Origin: CF-39 sp035651155
GTDB lineage: Bacteria > Chloroflexota > Limnocylindria > P2-11E
Length of the DNA: 64,000 nucleotides
Assembly: GCA_035651155.1 (NCBI GenBank)
Contig: DASRGG010000011.1
Span: forward strand, 1 to 64,000
Reading direction: 5' to 3'
Position 1 is the first letter of the stretch; every line of letters begins with the position of its first letter. Shown piece by piece: positions 49,835 to 60,908 of this stretch. Made by a program: the position numbers and the translations under genes. The notes below the pieces were generated by a model that ran no database searches, was not told the origin of the DNA, and saw only the letters and a program-made list of their open reading frames with translations.

Positions 49835-50796
49835 GTCTTCCCTCCGCCCGCCTGCCCTGCGCCGATGAACCGCACGCTGCCGCCGGCGCCGCTCTCGGTC
49901 CGCACCTCGATGTCGTCGTCGCGCAGCACCAGCGTCCGCAGCCAGTCGACCATCAGCGGGATGACCTCGCTCGCGTACTGCGTGTACGCGGTGTAGTGCG
50001 ACGTGTTGCGCTGGAGGACCAGCTGCTTCGGCGGCGCCGCCGCCTCGTAGAGCCGCTCGGCGTGGTCGGTCGGGGTCACGGCGTCGTCGGCGACGCCGAT
50101 GACCATCAGGCCACGGAGGCGGTGCGCGACGTCGATCGGCCGGTACTCGAGGATGGCCTGCGCCGCGGCGAGCGGCACCGCCGTCGGGATGCGCGAGTCC
50201 ACGTCCGACTTCACGGCGGTCGCGCGGCGCTCGGGCGTCGCGACCATGATCCCCTCACGCGGATGCACGGCGGTGCCTTCGCCGCCCGCCGCGCGGGCCC
50301 TGCGGTCCGCCTCGACGCTCGCGAGGAACGCGATCCACTCGTGCTCCTGCCGCATGCGGTGCAGCCAGTCGCGCCCGTCGGCGACGGGCACCTGACTGAT
50401 CGTCGCGCGCAGCGCCGGCTCGTACGCGCCGACGAGCACGGCGTTCCCGCCGCCGGTCCCGCCGCTGCCGAAGACCGCGCCGCGGGCGCCGTCGATGTCG
50501 TGCCGCCCGCGCATGTAGGCGATCGCGTTGCGCCAGTCCTCGAGCTGCCATGCCGGCGAGAGCGTCCCGCGATCGCCCTCGCTGCTCCCGAATCCCCGAT
50601 AGTCGAAGATCAGGACGGCGAATCCGGCGTCGGCGAACGCCTCGTGATACGGGCGGTAGAGCTTCGCGTCGGCGAGCCCCAGCCACCCGGGTCCCTGCAC
50701 GATGAAGGGCAGGCGTCCGGACGGCGCGTCGGGCCGGTGGAGGAAGCCATGGAGCTTGACGCCCTCGCTGTAGAACGTGACCTCGTCGGTCTTCAC
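49831..50796 (-). CDS. alpha/beta hydrolase with G-x-T-x-G elbow
   Basis: A 321-residue alpha/beta hydrolase of the large family of X-Pro peptidase-like/esterase proteins. The fold is clear: YSEGVKLHGFLHRP at the N-terminus, FDYRGFGSSEG near 60-70, and VIGVADDAVTPT near 260 for the acid. The expected nucleophile elbow reads FGSGGTGGGN near 106-115, so the normal Ser of GxSxGG is Thr, although a Ser sits three residues earlier. The His would be in RNTSHYTAY near 285. GTG 50796 overlaps the GntR stop (GTGA). It may be an active Thr hydrolase or a non-catalytic member. Confidence 0.82.
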   Translation of the reverse strand: MKTDEVTFYSEGVKLHGFLHRPDAPSGRLPFIVQGPGWLGLADAKLYRPYHEAFADAGFAVLIFDYRGFGSSEGDRGTLSPAWQLEDWRNAIAYMRGRHDIDGARGAVFGSGGTGGGNAVLVGAYEPALRATISQVPVADGRDWLHRMRQEHEWIAFLASVEADRRARAAGGEGTAVHPREGIMVATPERRATAVKSDVDSRIPTAVPLAAAQAILEYRPIDVAHRLRGLMVIGVADDAVTPTDHAERLYEAAAPPKQLVLQRNTSHYTAYTQYASEVIPLMVDWLRTLVLRDDDIEVRTESGAGGSVRFIGAGQAGGGKT

Positions 50797-51452
50797 GGCT
50801 TCGCCTCCCGCTGCAACACCTCGACGAGGTCGTCGCACGCGTGGCGCAGGTGGTCGCGCAGCAGTCGCGCGCCGCGCTCGGGGTCCCTCGTGCGGATGCT
50901 CTCGCGGAGCTCGGCGTGCGCGTGGCGGGCCTCGCTCTGGTCGTGCATGACGTGATAGCGCTGCACGTCGTCGCGCAAGGCGAGGATCAGCCGGTGGGTG
51001 CGGGGCCGTCCGGCGTGGCGATAGAGCTCGCTGTAGAAGCTCCGGCGGGCGCGCCTCCCGGCGCCGGGATCGTCGATGCGGTCGTCCATGTGCTCGGACA
51101 TGTCGACGAGCGTGGCGATGTCCGCCGGCGTGAGCGCGGTGATCGCGTCGCGCACCAGCTCCGGCTCGAGCGCGATGCGGATCGCGTAGATCTCCTTGAC
51201 GTCGGCGGGCGTGAGCGACGACACCTCCGCGCCGCGGCGCGGCCCGATGCGGACGAGACCCTCGGCCTCGAGCCGCCGCAGGGCGTCGCGCAGCGGGATG
51301 CGGCTCACGCGAAGCTGCTCGGCGAGCGGTTCTTGGAGGAGGCGATCGCCCGGGCGGAGCTCGCCCGAGAGGATCGCGTCGCGGAGGGCCGTGGTGACGA
51401 GCTCCTCCACGCTGGGTACGTCGGGGCGATCGAGACGTGTCGGAAGGGACAA
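50793..51452 (-). CDS. GntR-family (FadR subfamily) regulator
   Basis: A 219-residue regulator. The wHTH at about residues 13-80 has ALRDAILSGELRPGDRLLQEPLAEQLRVSRIPLRDALRRLEAEGLV in pieces, and an FCD domain with EIYAIRIALEP follows. The start is TTG 51452; no ATG or GTG is available in frame near it. It reads into the hydrolase-hydantoinase-LLM genes downstream. A 15-bp operator-like motif lies in its divergent promoter region (51462-51476) and recurs before the hydroxylase operon. Confidence 0.9.
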   Translation of the reverse strand: MSLPTRLDRPDVPSVEELVTTALRDAILSGELRPGDRLLQEPLAEQLRVSRIPLRDALRRLEAEGLVRIGPRRGAEVSSLTPADVKEIYAIRIALEPELVRDAITALTPADIATLVDMSEHMDDRIDDPGAGRRARRSFYSELYRHAGRPRTHRLILALRDDVQRYHVMHDQSEARHAHAELRESIRTRDPERGARLLRDHLRHACDDLVEVLQREAKP

Positions 51453-51461
51453 GGCCGGTAA

Positions 51462-51476
51462 CGTATCCCGTATACA
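51462..51476. promoter_or_regulatory. candidate GntR operator, divergent GntR/bicupin region
   Basis: CGTATCCCGTATACA on the plus strand, imperfectly palindromic with a GTATAC core. It lies 10 nt before the GntR start and 50 nt before the bicupin start, where it could repress both directions. It shares CCGTATACA and overall GTA-N-N-C-C-GTATACA spacing with 56237-56251. Confidence 0.5.
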
Positions 51477-51525
51477 TAGCCGTGGTCAAGGACGCGGAGG
51501 CGCGCGTCCCAGGATGGAGGGCACG

Positions 51526-52557
51526 ATGTCCGACTTCTACGGTGCCTGGCTCAAGCGGAGCGCCGCGCTCGACGACGCCATGCGGCGGACCCCGATCGTC
51601 GCGCGCGGCGACGCGCTCCGCTGGCTCGAGACCGCCCAGGACGCGCGAACCGCGATGGTCATCGGCGAGGCGGCCGGCTTCGAGACCTCTGGGACGGCCC
51701 TCGTGAAGTCCGAGATCCCCGCGGGCTGGCGGACCGGGCGGCACGTGCACGGCGAGGAGGCCATCCACATCCTCGCCGGTACCGGCTTCGCCGTGATCGA
51801 CGGCGCGCGCTACGACTGGAAGCCCGGCACCACGCTCCACATCCCCTATCGCGCCGAGCACCAGCTCGTGAACACCGGCGCGTCGACCGCGGTGTACCTG
51901 TCCGCGCACACGCAGGACCTCGATCTCGCCGTGAAGCTCGGCCGACTCGTCCAGCTCGAGGAGAAGGCGCGGGGCGACGGCGGCCTCGCGGCGCGCTATC
52001 CCGCGGAGACGTCGCAGCTCGCGCCCGATGGCCGCCGCATCGCGCTGCACATCGAGGACGCGATGGACGAGAACGCGCGCCGCGTGGCCGGCCACGCGCA
52101 CCCGAACGCGAACGCCGACAAGGGCGCGCACCGGCATGCCGGGATCTGGATCCTCATGGGCGGGAGCGAGAGCCCGACCGACGAGACGAACGGCTTCCGC
52201 GCGAAGGCCGTCGCGATGTCCACGATCTTCGAGGAATCACCGCACTCGGCCAGCCACAGCCACACCCACACCGAAGCGATGCTGTACGTGCTCGAGGGCC
52301 GCGGCTACTCGCTCATCGACGGCGAGCGCCACGACTGGAAGGCCGGCGACGCGGTGCACGTCCCGCCGCGGATGACGCACCACGGCCACTTCAACGACTC
52401 GGACGAGCGCGCGCGCACGCTGCGTATCGAGTTCGGGATCCGCTACTTCTACGAATCCCTCTGGTCGGGGTACGGAAAGATCAAGGACAAGAGCGGCTCG
52501 CACCGCGAGCGCGAGCACGGCGCGCGCGAACACAGGGAGCACACCGAGCACACGTAG
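51526..52557 (+). CDS. bicupin protein
   Basis: A 343-residue two-barrel cupin. Barrel 1 has GRHVHGEEAIHILAGTG near 74-90 with PYRAEHQL as its second motif; barrel 2 has HSHTHTEAMLYVLEGRG near 245-261 and MTHHGHFND near 283-291. The C-terminal tail is His/Glu/Arg-rich (HREREHGAREH...), perhaps metal-binding. ATG 51526 has GGAGG 5 nt upstream. It is divergent from the GntR gene and shares the putative operator with it. Third bicupin in the window; the substrate is unknown. Confidence 0.83.
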   Translation: MSDFYGAWLKRSAALDDAMRRTPIVARGDALRWLETAQDARTAMVIGEAAGFETSGTALVKSEIPAGWRTGRHVHGEEAIHILAGTGFAVIDGARYDWKPGTTLHIPYRAEHQLVNTGASTAVYLSAHTQDLDLAVKLGRLVQLEEKARGDGGLAARYPAETSQLAPDGRRIALHIEDAMDENARRVAGHAHPNANADKGAHRHAGIWILMGGSESPTDETNGFRAKAVAMSTIFEESPHSASHSHTHTEAMLYVLEGRGYSLIDGERHDWKAGDAVHVPPRMTHHGHFNDSDERARTLRIEFGIRYFYESLWSGYGKIKDKSGSHREREHGAREHREHTEHT

Positions 52558-52602
52558 CCGGCCCTCGCACGCGGCGAGGTCGTCGGACGCGCGGGGCGCA
52601 CC

Positions 52603-54873
52603 CTAGCGGCGCGCGCGCGGGTCGCGGTCGCGGAGCAGCCGCCATACGCGCTCGGGGCTGGCGGGCAGCTCGTGCGGGAACACGCCGATGGCGCGCGCGA
52701 TCGCGGATGACACGGCGCTGCCCATCGCGTTCCCCGCGCCCTCGCCCGCGCCCTTCGCGCCGAACGGGCCGGCGCCGTCGCGACGCTCGGCGAGGATGAG
52801 GTCGATCTCGCGCGGCTGATCGCTGAAGCGCGGCACGCGGTAATCGACGACGTTCGCGTTCGCGAGCTGGTCGCCTTCGTAGACGAGCTCCTCGCGGAGC
52901 GCCGCACCGAGCCCCATCATCGCGGCCCCGAGATCCTGTCCGTGCACGAGCGCGGGATTGATCGCGAAGCCGACGTCGCCGACGGTGACGAGCTTTTCGA
53001 TGCGCACCACGCCGGTCTCGCGATCGACGGTGAGCGCGACGCCGCTGCAGCCGATCTCCCAGAAGGGCGGCATCTGCGCGAAGCCGTCGGCCTTGCGCAC
53101 CGCGCCGTGACCGAGGACCTCACCGCCGGCGCCGAACCAGCGCTCGATGACCTCGCCGTAGCTCAGCTCGCGTCCCTCGACACGAACTCCCGCGGCCGTG
53201 TCCTGCACTGCGGCCACGTCGACCTTGAACACGTCGGCGGCCAGCGCGCGCACGCGAGCGCGCGCGTCGCGACACGCCTCCTGGACCGCACGGCCGGTCA
53301 CCGTAGTCGTCCGGCTCGCGCCGGTCGTGCGCTCGTACGTGACGACGCCGGTGTCGCCCCCGACGATGCCGACGCTCTCGAGCGGCAGGCCGAGCTCCTC
53401 CGCGACGATCTGGCTCAGCACCGTGCGCGAGCCCTGACCGAGCTCGGTCGATCCGGTGAACAGCGTGACCGAGTCGTCGGAGTGGATGCGCACCGCCGCG
53501 GTGGAGGTCGGGTACGCGCCCGCGTCCGATGCCGACACCGCGAGGCCGATCGTCGCGGCGCCGCTGCCGGGCCATCCGAGCGAGGTCGCGAGGCAGCGCA
53601 GGTCGTCCTTCAGGTCGGCGTCCAACGGTCGCTTGCCGGGGATGAGCACCTCGCCGGGACCGACGAGATTGCGCAGGCGCAGCTCGATCGGATCGATGCC
53701 CAGCTTCTCGGCGCCCTCGTCCATCATCAGCTCGCCGCTGAAGTTCCCCTGCGGCGCGCCGAAGCCGCGGAGCGAGCTCCCCGGCACCGTGTTGGTGAAC
53801 ACGGAGCGCGAGACGACGCGCAGTGCGGGGATCTTGTACGGACCGAAGCAGCGGTTCGCGGTCTTCGCGTTCACGAGCGGGCTGTTGTCGGTGTACGCAC
53901 CCGAGTTCATGACGATGTCGTACTCGCGGCCGAGGATCCTGCCGTCCTTGTCGAACGCCGTGCGGGCGCGGACGTGCGACGAGTCGGAGCGCGTGGTGAG
54001 CATGGCCTCCTCGACGGAGAGCTCGAGCTTCACCGGCCGGCCGGTGAAGTACGCGCCCATGGCGCAGGCGCCCTCGATCTTCGTGTACGACTTGGTCCCG
54101 TAGCCGCCGCCGACGTACGGCGCGCTCACGCGCACGCGCCCGAGGGGGAGACCGAACATCCGCGCGAGGTCCCGGCGGACCATGTAGACGTGCTGGGCGC
54201 TCGAGTACACGACGAGGTCGCCCTGGTCGAACAGCGCGAGCGCGTTGTACGGCTCCATCGCGTAGCCGTAGAGCATGGGGTAGCGGTACTCGCCCTCGAC
54301 GATGAGGTGCGCCTTCGCGAAGGCCGCGTCGATGTCGCCCCACTCCACGCGCGCGACGGCGCAGACGTTGCCCACGAGCTCGCCCTCGCCCTGATCCATG
54401 CCTTCGTCGCCGACGCGCTGTCCGCGCTGCTCGTGCAGGATCGGCGCGTCGGCGCGGAGCGCCTCGTCGGCGTCGATGACCGCCGGCAGGTCCTCGTACG
54501 TCACCTCGACGAGATCGGCGGCCTCCGCCGCCGCGAGCTTCGTCTCGGCGACCACCAGCGCGACCGGCTCGCCGTGGTAGCGCACCTTGCCGATCGCGAG
54601 CACGGGATGGTCGAGCACGACGTGGCCGTAATACGGTGTGAAGCCGGCCGCGACCAGGTCGTCGCCGACGATCACCTTGAGTACGCCGGGACGGCGCTCC
54701 GCGGCGTCGCGCTCGATGCGCGTGATCCGCGCGTGCGCGCGCGTCGATCGGAGCATGACCGCGTGCGCGGTGCCCGGGACCGTGAGGTCCACCGTGTACC
54801 GCGCGGCGCCGGTTACCTTGGCGATCCCGTCGGCGCGTGTCGCCTCCGTGCCGGCGACCTTGAACTCTCTCAT
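52603..54873 (-). CDS. xanthine-dehydrogenase-family molybdenum subunit (CoxL-like)
   Basis: A 756-residue Mo-hydroxylase catalytic subunit (aldehyde oxidase / xanthine dehydrogenase / CO dehydrogenase family). The MCD-cofactor-binding regions include VGGGYGTKSYTK near 250, GSSLRGFGAPQG near 365, and the catalytic Glu in GAKGAGEGAGN near 707-713. The CoxL-specific active-site loop with the Cu-binding Cys (AYXCSFR) is not seen, so it is a hydroxylase and not a CO dehydrogenase. ATG 54873 overlaps the small subunit stop (ATGA). Typical substrates of relatives are N-heterocycles, aldehydes or purines. Confidence 0.92.
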   Translation of the reverse strand: MREFKVAGTEATRADGIAKVTGAARYTVDLTVPGTAHAVMLRSTRAHARITRIERDAAERRPGVLKVIVGDDLVAAGFTPYYGHVVLDHPVLAIGKVRYHGEPVALVVAETKLAAAEAADLVEVTYEDLPAVIDADEALRADAPILHEQRGQRVGDEGMDQGEGELVGNVCAVARVEWGDIDAAFAKAHLIVEGEYRYPMLYGYAMEPYNALALFDQGDLVVYSSAQHVYMVRRDLARMFGLPLGRVRVSAPYVGGGYGTKSYTKIEGACAMGAYFTGRPVKLELSVEEAMLTTRSDSSHVRARTAFDKDGRILGREYDIVMNSGAYTDNSPLVNAKTANRCFGPYKIPALRVVSRSVFTNTVPGSSLRGFGAPQGNFSGELMMDEGAEKLGIDPIELRLRNLVGPGEVLIPGKRPLDADLKDDLRCLATSLGWPGSGAATIGLAVSASDAGAYPTSTAAVRIHSDDSVTLFTGSTELGQGSRTVLSQIVAEELGLPLESVGIVGGDTGVVTYERTTGASRTTTVTGRAVQEACRDARARVRALAADVFKVDVAAVQDTAAGVRVEGRELSYGEVIERWFGAGGEVLGHGAVRKADGFAQMPPFWEIGCSGVALTVDRETGVVRIEKLVTVGDVGFAINPALVHGQDLGAAMMGLGAALREELVYEGDQLANANVVDYRVPRFSDQPREIDLILAERRDGAGPFGAKGAGEGAGNAMGSAVSSAIARAIGVFPHELPASPERVWRLLRDRDPRARR

Positions 54874-55346
54874 CTCGTGTCCGTCCCCTGGCCCGCCGCC
54901 GCGAGCACCGCGTCGACGATGGTCTGGTAGCCGGTGCAGCGGCAGATGTTCCCCTCCATCCAGCGACGGACGTCCTCCGCGCTCGGGTGGGGACGCTCGT
55001 CGAGGAGCGCCTTGGCGGCGATGATCATGCCGGGCGTGCAGTAGCCGCACTGGAACGCGAAGTGGTCGATGAAGGCCCGCTGCAGCGGATGGAGCGCGGG
55101 ACCGTCCGCCAGGCCCTCGACGGTCTCCACCGCGCGGCCGTCCGCCTCGAGCGCGAGCGTCGTACACGCGCTCACGGGGCGACCGTCGAGCAGCATCGTG
55201 CACGCGCCGCACACCTGCATGTCGCAGGAGAGCTTCGCGCCCACGAATCCGAGGCCGCGGACCATGTCGAGCAGCAGGACCTGATCCTCGATCTCGACCT
55301 CGCGCTCCGTCCCGTTCAGCCGGAACGAGATCGCGCGCCTCGCCAT
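54870..55346 (-). CDS. [2Fe-2S] small subunit (CoxS/XdhC-type)
   Basis: A 158-residue iron-sulfur subunit with the plant-ferredoxin cluster C-x4-C-x2-C...C (LSCDMQVCGACTML near 40-53, then a fourth Cys), and the alpha-helical second [2Fe-2S] domain with CGYCTPGM near 100 and CRCTGYQT near 137. It relays electrons from the Mo site to FAD. ATG overlaps the FAD subunit stop by one base. Confidence 0.94.
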   Translation of the reverse strand: MARRAISFRLNGTEREVEIEDQVLLLDMVRGLGFVGAKLSCDMQVCGACTMLLDGRPVSACTTLALEADGRAVETVEGLADGPALHPLQRAFIDHFAFQCGYCTPGMIIAAKALLDERPHPSAEDVRRWMEGNICRCTGYQTIVDAVLAAAGQGTDTR

Positions 55347-56200
55347 CAGGCCGCCTCCGCGAGGAGCGCGCCGAGCGCGCGGCGCGCGAACACGCCGACG
55401 AGGTGCCTCTTGTACTCGGCGCTGCCGGCGAGGTCATCGGCCGGCTCCACCGCGGCGCGCGCGGCCTCCGCGAGCGCGTCGGCGGTACGCGCGTCGCGTG
55501 CGCTGGCACCGGCGAGCTCGGCGGTCTCGACCCGGCGCGGCACCTCGTCGGCGGCGCCCACGACGACCGCGGGCGCGGCCGCGAAGCGGCCGTCACGCAG
55601 CTCACACGCGATCGCGACACCGACGCTCGGCCGCTCGAGGATCTGGAACTTCACGTAGGACGTGCGCGTGCCCGCCTTCGGGACCGGGATCTCGATCGCG
55701 CCGACGATCTCATCGCCCGCGAGCGAGGTCGCGTACATCCCGACGATGAACTCCTCGATCGGCACGGTGCGCGCGCCGCGCGGCCCGTGCACCACGATCC
55801 GTGCGCCGAGCGCGCTCAGGAACGAGGGCGGATCGGCGTGCGGCTCGGCGAACGCGAGGTTTCCCGCGAGCGTGCCCGCCGCTCGCACGCGGATGTTGGC
55901 GACGTTCCGTTCGACGGCCGCGAGGCCCGGCAGCACGCGCGCGACGGTGGCGTCGCGCTCGAGATCCCAGTGCGTGACCGTGGCGCCGATCCGGAGCACG
56001 CCGTCCGACACCGTGATCCCGCGCAGCGACGCGATGGGCTTCACGTCGATGAGATGCGGCCATCGCGCGACGCCGAGCTTCATGGCGAGAAGGAGCTCGG
56101 TGCCGCCGGCGTACACCGCCGCGTCCTCGCCGAAACGGACCCGCATCGCGACGGCTTCCTCGACCGTCGTCGGGCGGTGGACCTCGAAGCGCCGAAGCAT
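55346..56200 (-). CDS. FAD-binding medium subunit (CoxM-type)
   Basis: A 284-residue FAD subunit. FAD motifs are YAGGTELLLAMKLG near 29-42 and RAAGTLAGNLAFAEPHADP near 109-127; the C-terminal CO_deh_flav_C domain follows. With the two genes downstream it forms the complete hydroxylase. First gene of the operon, and a GntR-type operator motif (56237-56251) lies upstream. Confidence 0.93.
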   Translation of the reverse strand: MLRRFEVHRPTTVEEAVAMRVRFGEDAAVYAGGTELLLAMKLGVARWPHLIDVKPIASLRGITVSDGVLRIGATVTHWDLERDATVARVLPGLAAVERNVANIRVRAAGTLAGNLAFAEPHADPPSFLSALGARIVVHGPRGARTVPIEEFIVGMYATSLAGDEIVGAIEIPVPKAGTRTSYVKFQILERPSVGVAIACELRDGRFAAAPAVVVGAADEVPRRVETAELAGASARDARTADALAEAARAAVEPADDLAGSAEYKRHLVGVFARRALGALLAEAA

Positions 56201-56236
56201 CAGGCGCGGTGCCGCGAGTCGGTCATTTGGGGCGAC

Positions 56237-56251
56237 TGTACACCGTATACA
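56237..56251. promoter_or_regulatory. candidate GntR operator upstream of the CoxM-CoxS-CoxL operon
   Basis: TGTACACCGTATACA, with near dyad symmetry, 37 nt upstream of the FAD-subunit start. It resembles the site at 51462-51476 in the GntR promoter, suggesting the same regulator controls both units. Confidence 0.5.
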
Positions 56252-56256
56252 CCGGC

Positions 56257-57246
56257 CTACGGCGCGGCGAATATCTGCGTGAACATGCGGCCGTAGGCGC
56301 CCGCGGACATCACGCCGATGCCGGCGCGCGCGAACTGTGGCGACAGGATGTTCGCCCGGTGTCCCTCGCTCGCCATCAGCCCGCGGTGCGCCACGGTCAC
56401 CGACTGCGCGTAGGCCAGGTTCTCTCCCGCGCGCGTGTACGTCACACCCGCGGCCCTCAGGCGGTCGAACGGCGTGCCGTTCGCCGGCGACTGGTGCGAG
56501 AAATACCGGAGCTTGAACATCTCCTCCGAGTGTGCGCGCGCGATCGGCACGAGGCGATCGTCCCAGGCGAGCGGCGCGAGGCCCGCGCTCGCGCGCTCCT
56601 CGTTCACCAGATCGAAGAGCTGCCGCTCCGCGGCGGGATCGGGGACCGGGCTGAGGTTCTCCGGGAGGGTGTTCGCCAGGCTCTCGGTGTCGTCGGCGCC
56701 CAGCTTCGTGACGAAGAGCGGGACGTTGTCGCCGAGCTGTCCCGAGAGCGCGGCGAGCCGCGGCTGCACCTGCGCCACCCGCTCGATGAGCGCACGGGCG
56801 ATGCGCGACTGCTCGACCGCGGCCTTCAGGTCCGTCGAGACCGGCGAGACGACGAGCGCGGAGAGCACGATCCCGACGACGAACAGGGATCGCGCGGCGG
56901 ACGGGACCACGCCGAGCACCCTGTCGCTCGTCTCGGCCCAGTGCGACGCGCGATGGACGGCGCGCACGATCGGCTTCACCGCGAAGTACCCGGCGATCGA
57001 GAACAGCGCCTCGACGATGACGAGCACGACCACGAACCCGATCGGCTGCGACGCGGCCGGAGAGGGCCCGAAGCGCTGCGCGAGCGACGAGGCCGGCGCC
57101 TGGAAGACGACCGCCGCCGCGAAGGACGCCACCCAGGTCGCGAGGCCGTACAGCGTCGCGATGCATCCCGAGCGGTACCCGTTCCAGATCGCGACGCCGA
57201 TGAGGGCGATGATCCCAGCGTCGATGGGGCTGAACGGAAGGTTCAC
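56257..57246 (-). CDS. CvpA-CAP domain protein
   Basis: A 329-residue membrane protein. Residues about 8-130 contain four hydrophobic helices in the CvpA pattern (NGYRSGCIATLYGLATWV... and SDRVLGVVPSAARSLFVV). A linker follows, then a CAP/SCP domain at about 205-329: LVNEERASAGLAPLAWDDRLVPIARAHSEEM with the CAP His, FSHQSP, and GENLAYAQS and SEGHRANIL. The CAP domain would be outside the cytoplasm. This CvpA-CAP arrangement is known in Gram-positive and Chloroflexota proteins with cell-envelope roles. GTG 57246; it lies 12 bp after the DUF1684 stop. Confidence 0.87.
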   Translation of the reverse strand: MNLPFSPIDAGIIALIGVAIWNGYRSGCIATLYGLATWVASFAAAVVFQAPASSLAQRFGPSPAASQPIGFVVVLVIVEALFSIAGYFAVKPIVRAVHRASHWAETSDRVLGVVPSAARSLFVVGIVLSALVVSPVSTDLKAAVEQSRIARALIERVAQVQPRLAALSGQLGDNVPLFVTKLGADDTESLANTLPENLSPVPDPAAERQLFDLVNEERASAGLAPLAWDDRLVPIARAHSEEMFKLRYFSHQSPANGTPFDRLRAAGVTYTRAGENLAYAQSVTVAHRGLMASEGHRANILSPQFARAGIGVMSAGAYGRMFTQIFAAP

Positions 57247-57258
57247 CGAGCCGGAATG

Positions 57259-58022
57259 CTATCCGTGGACGGGCGCGGGTCCGACGAGCGGGGTCATCTC
57301 GCCGGCACGGATCGCGACGGCGAGACGGTTCTCTTGCGGTGGGATCGGGCAGTTGTAGCAGGGCGAGAGCGCGCAGGCCGGGTTGTACGCGAGGTTGAAA
57401 TCGACGACCGCGCCGCCCTCATCGCGCTCGACCGTGACGTAACGACCGACCTCGTACGAGCCGCGTCCGGTCGTGGCGTCCCGGAAGTACGCGTCGAGCT
57501 GTCCCTCGGGCACGCCCGGCTCGAGCAGCCGCGTGACCGCCAGCCGGTGGGTCGCGCCGTCCAGCGCGAACACGAACCACCCCGCGCGCTGGGCGCGCCG
57601 CGCCGGCGACGCCGTCGAGGAGATCTCCACCGGCGACCCGTCGGGCTCGAGCCGGCCGTGGGCGCGCAGCCCCGGATCCACCGGATACCAGCGCAGCTCC
57701 GCGTCGCGGCGGCGCGCCTTCCGGTCGAGCACGACGACGGCCGGATAGCCCTGATGGGAGAGCCGGAGCGCGTAGCGGCCGGCGTCGACGGCGCGCGGCG
57801 CGCTCGGCTCGCCGTCGACGAGGAACCCGTCGCGGAGTGCCTCGATCACGACGGTGCGGTCCATCTCCGCGAGGCGGATGTCGCCCGCCGGCCCCACGCG
57901 CACGCGCTCGCCGACGGGTAGCTCGTGGCGCGCGATCGCGGCGAGCACGCTCGGGAATCCGTGGAGCGCGGCCTGCTCCTTCACGCGCCACTCCTCGATC
58001 GACCGTGCGTACTCCGCGTCGG

Positions 58023-58026
<4 letters not shown>
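57259..58026 (-). CDS. DUF1684 domain protein
   Basis: A 255-residue protein of unknown function. The DUF1684 hallmark is at the C-terminus: NPACALSPCYNCPIPPQENRL near 225-245, with three Cys residues that could bind metal. The frame also contains RAGWFVFALDG and a basic middle. GTG 58026 overlaps the uvrA stop (GTGA), so it is likely co-transcribed with uvrA and uvrB. A longer open frame upstream is within uvrA and was not used. Confidence 0.82.

Positions 58027-60907
<2,881 letters not shown>

Positions 60908-60908
<1 letters not shown>

Noticed and set aside
52603..56200. CO dehydrogenase (CoxMSL) for carbon monoxide oxidation
   Set aside because: The catalytic subunit lacks the CoxL-specific AYXCSFR loop; it fits a general hydroxylase, and the CoxG-like protein is 28 kb away.
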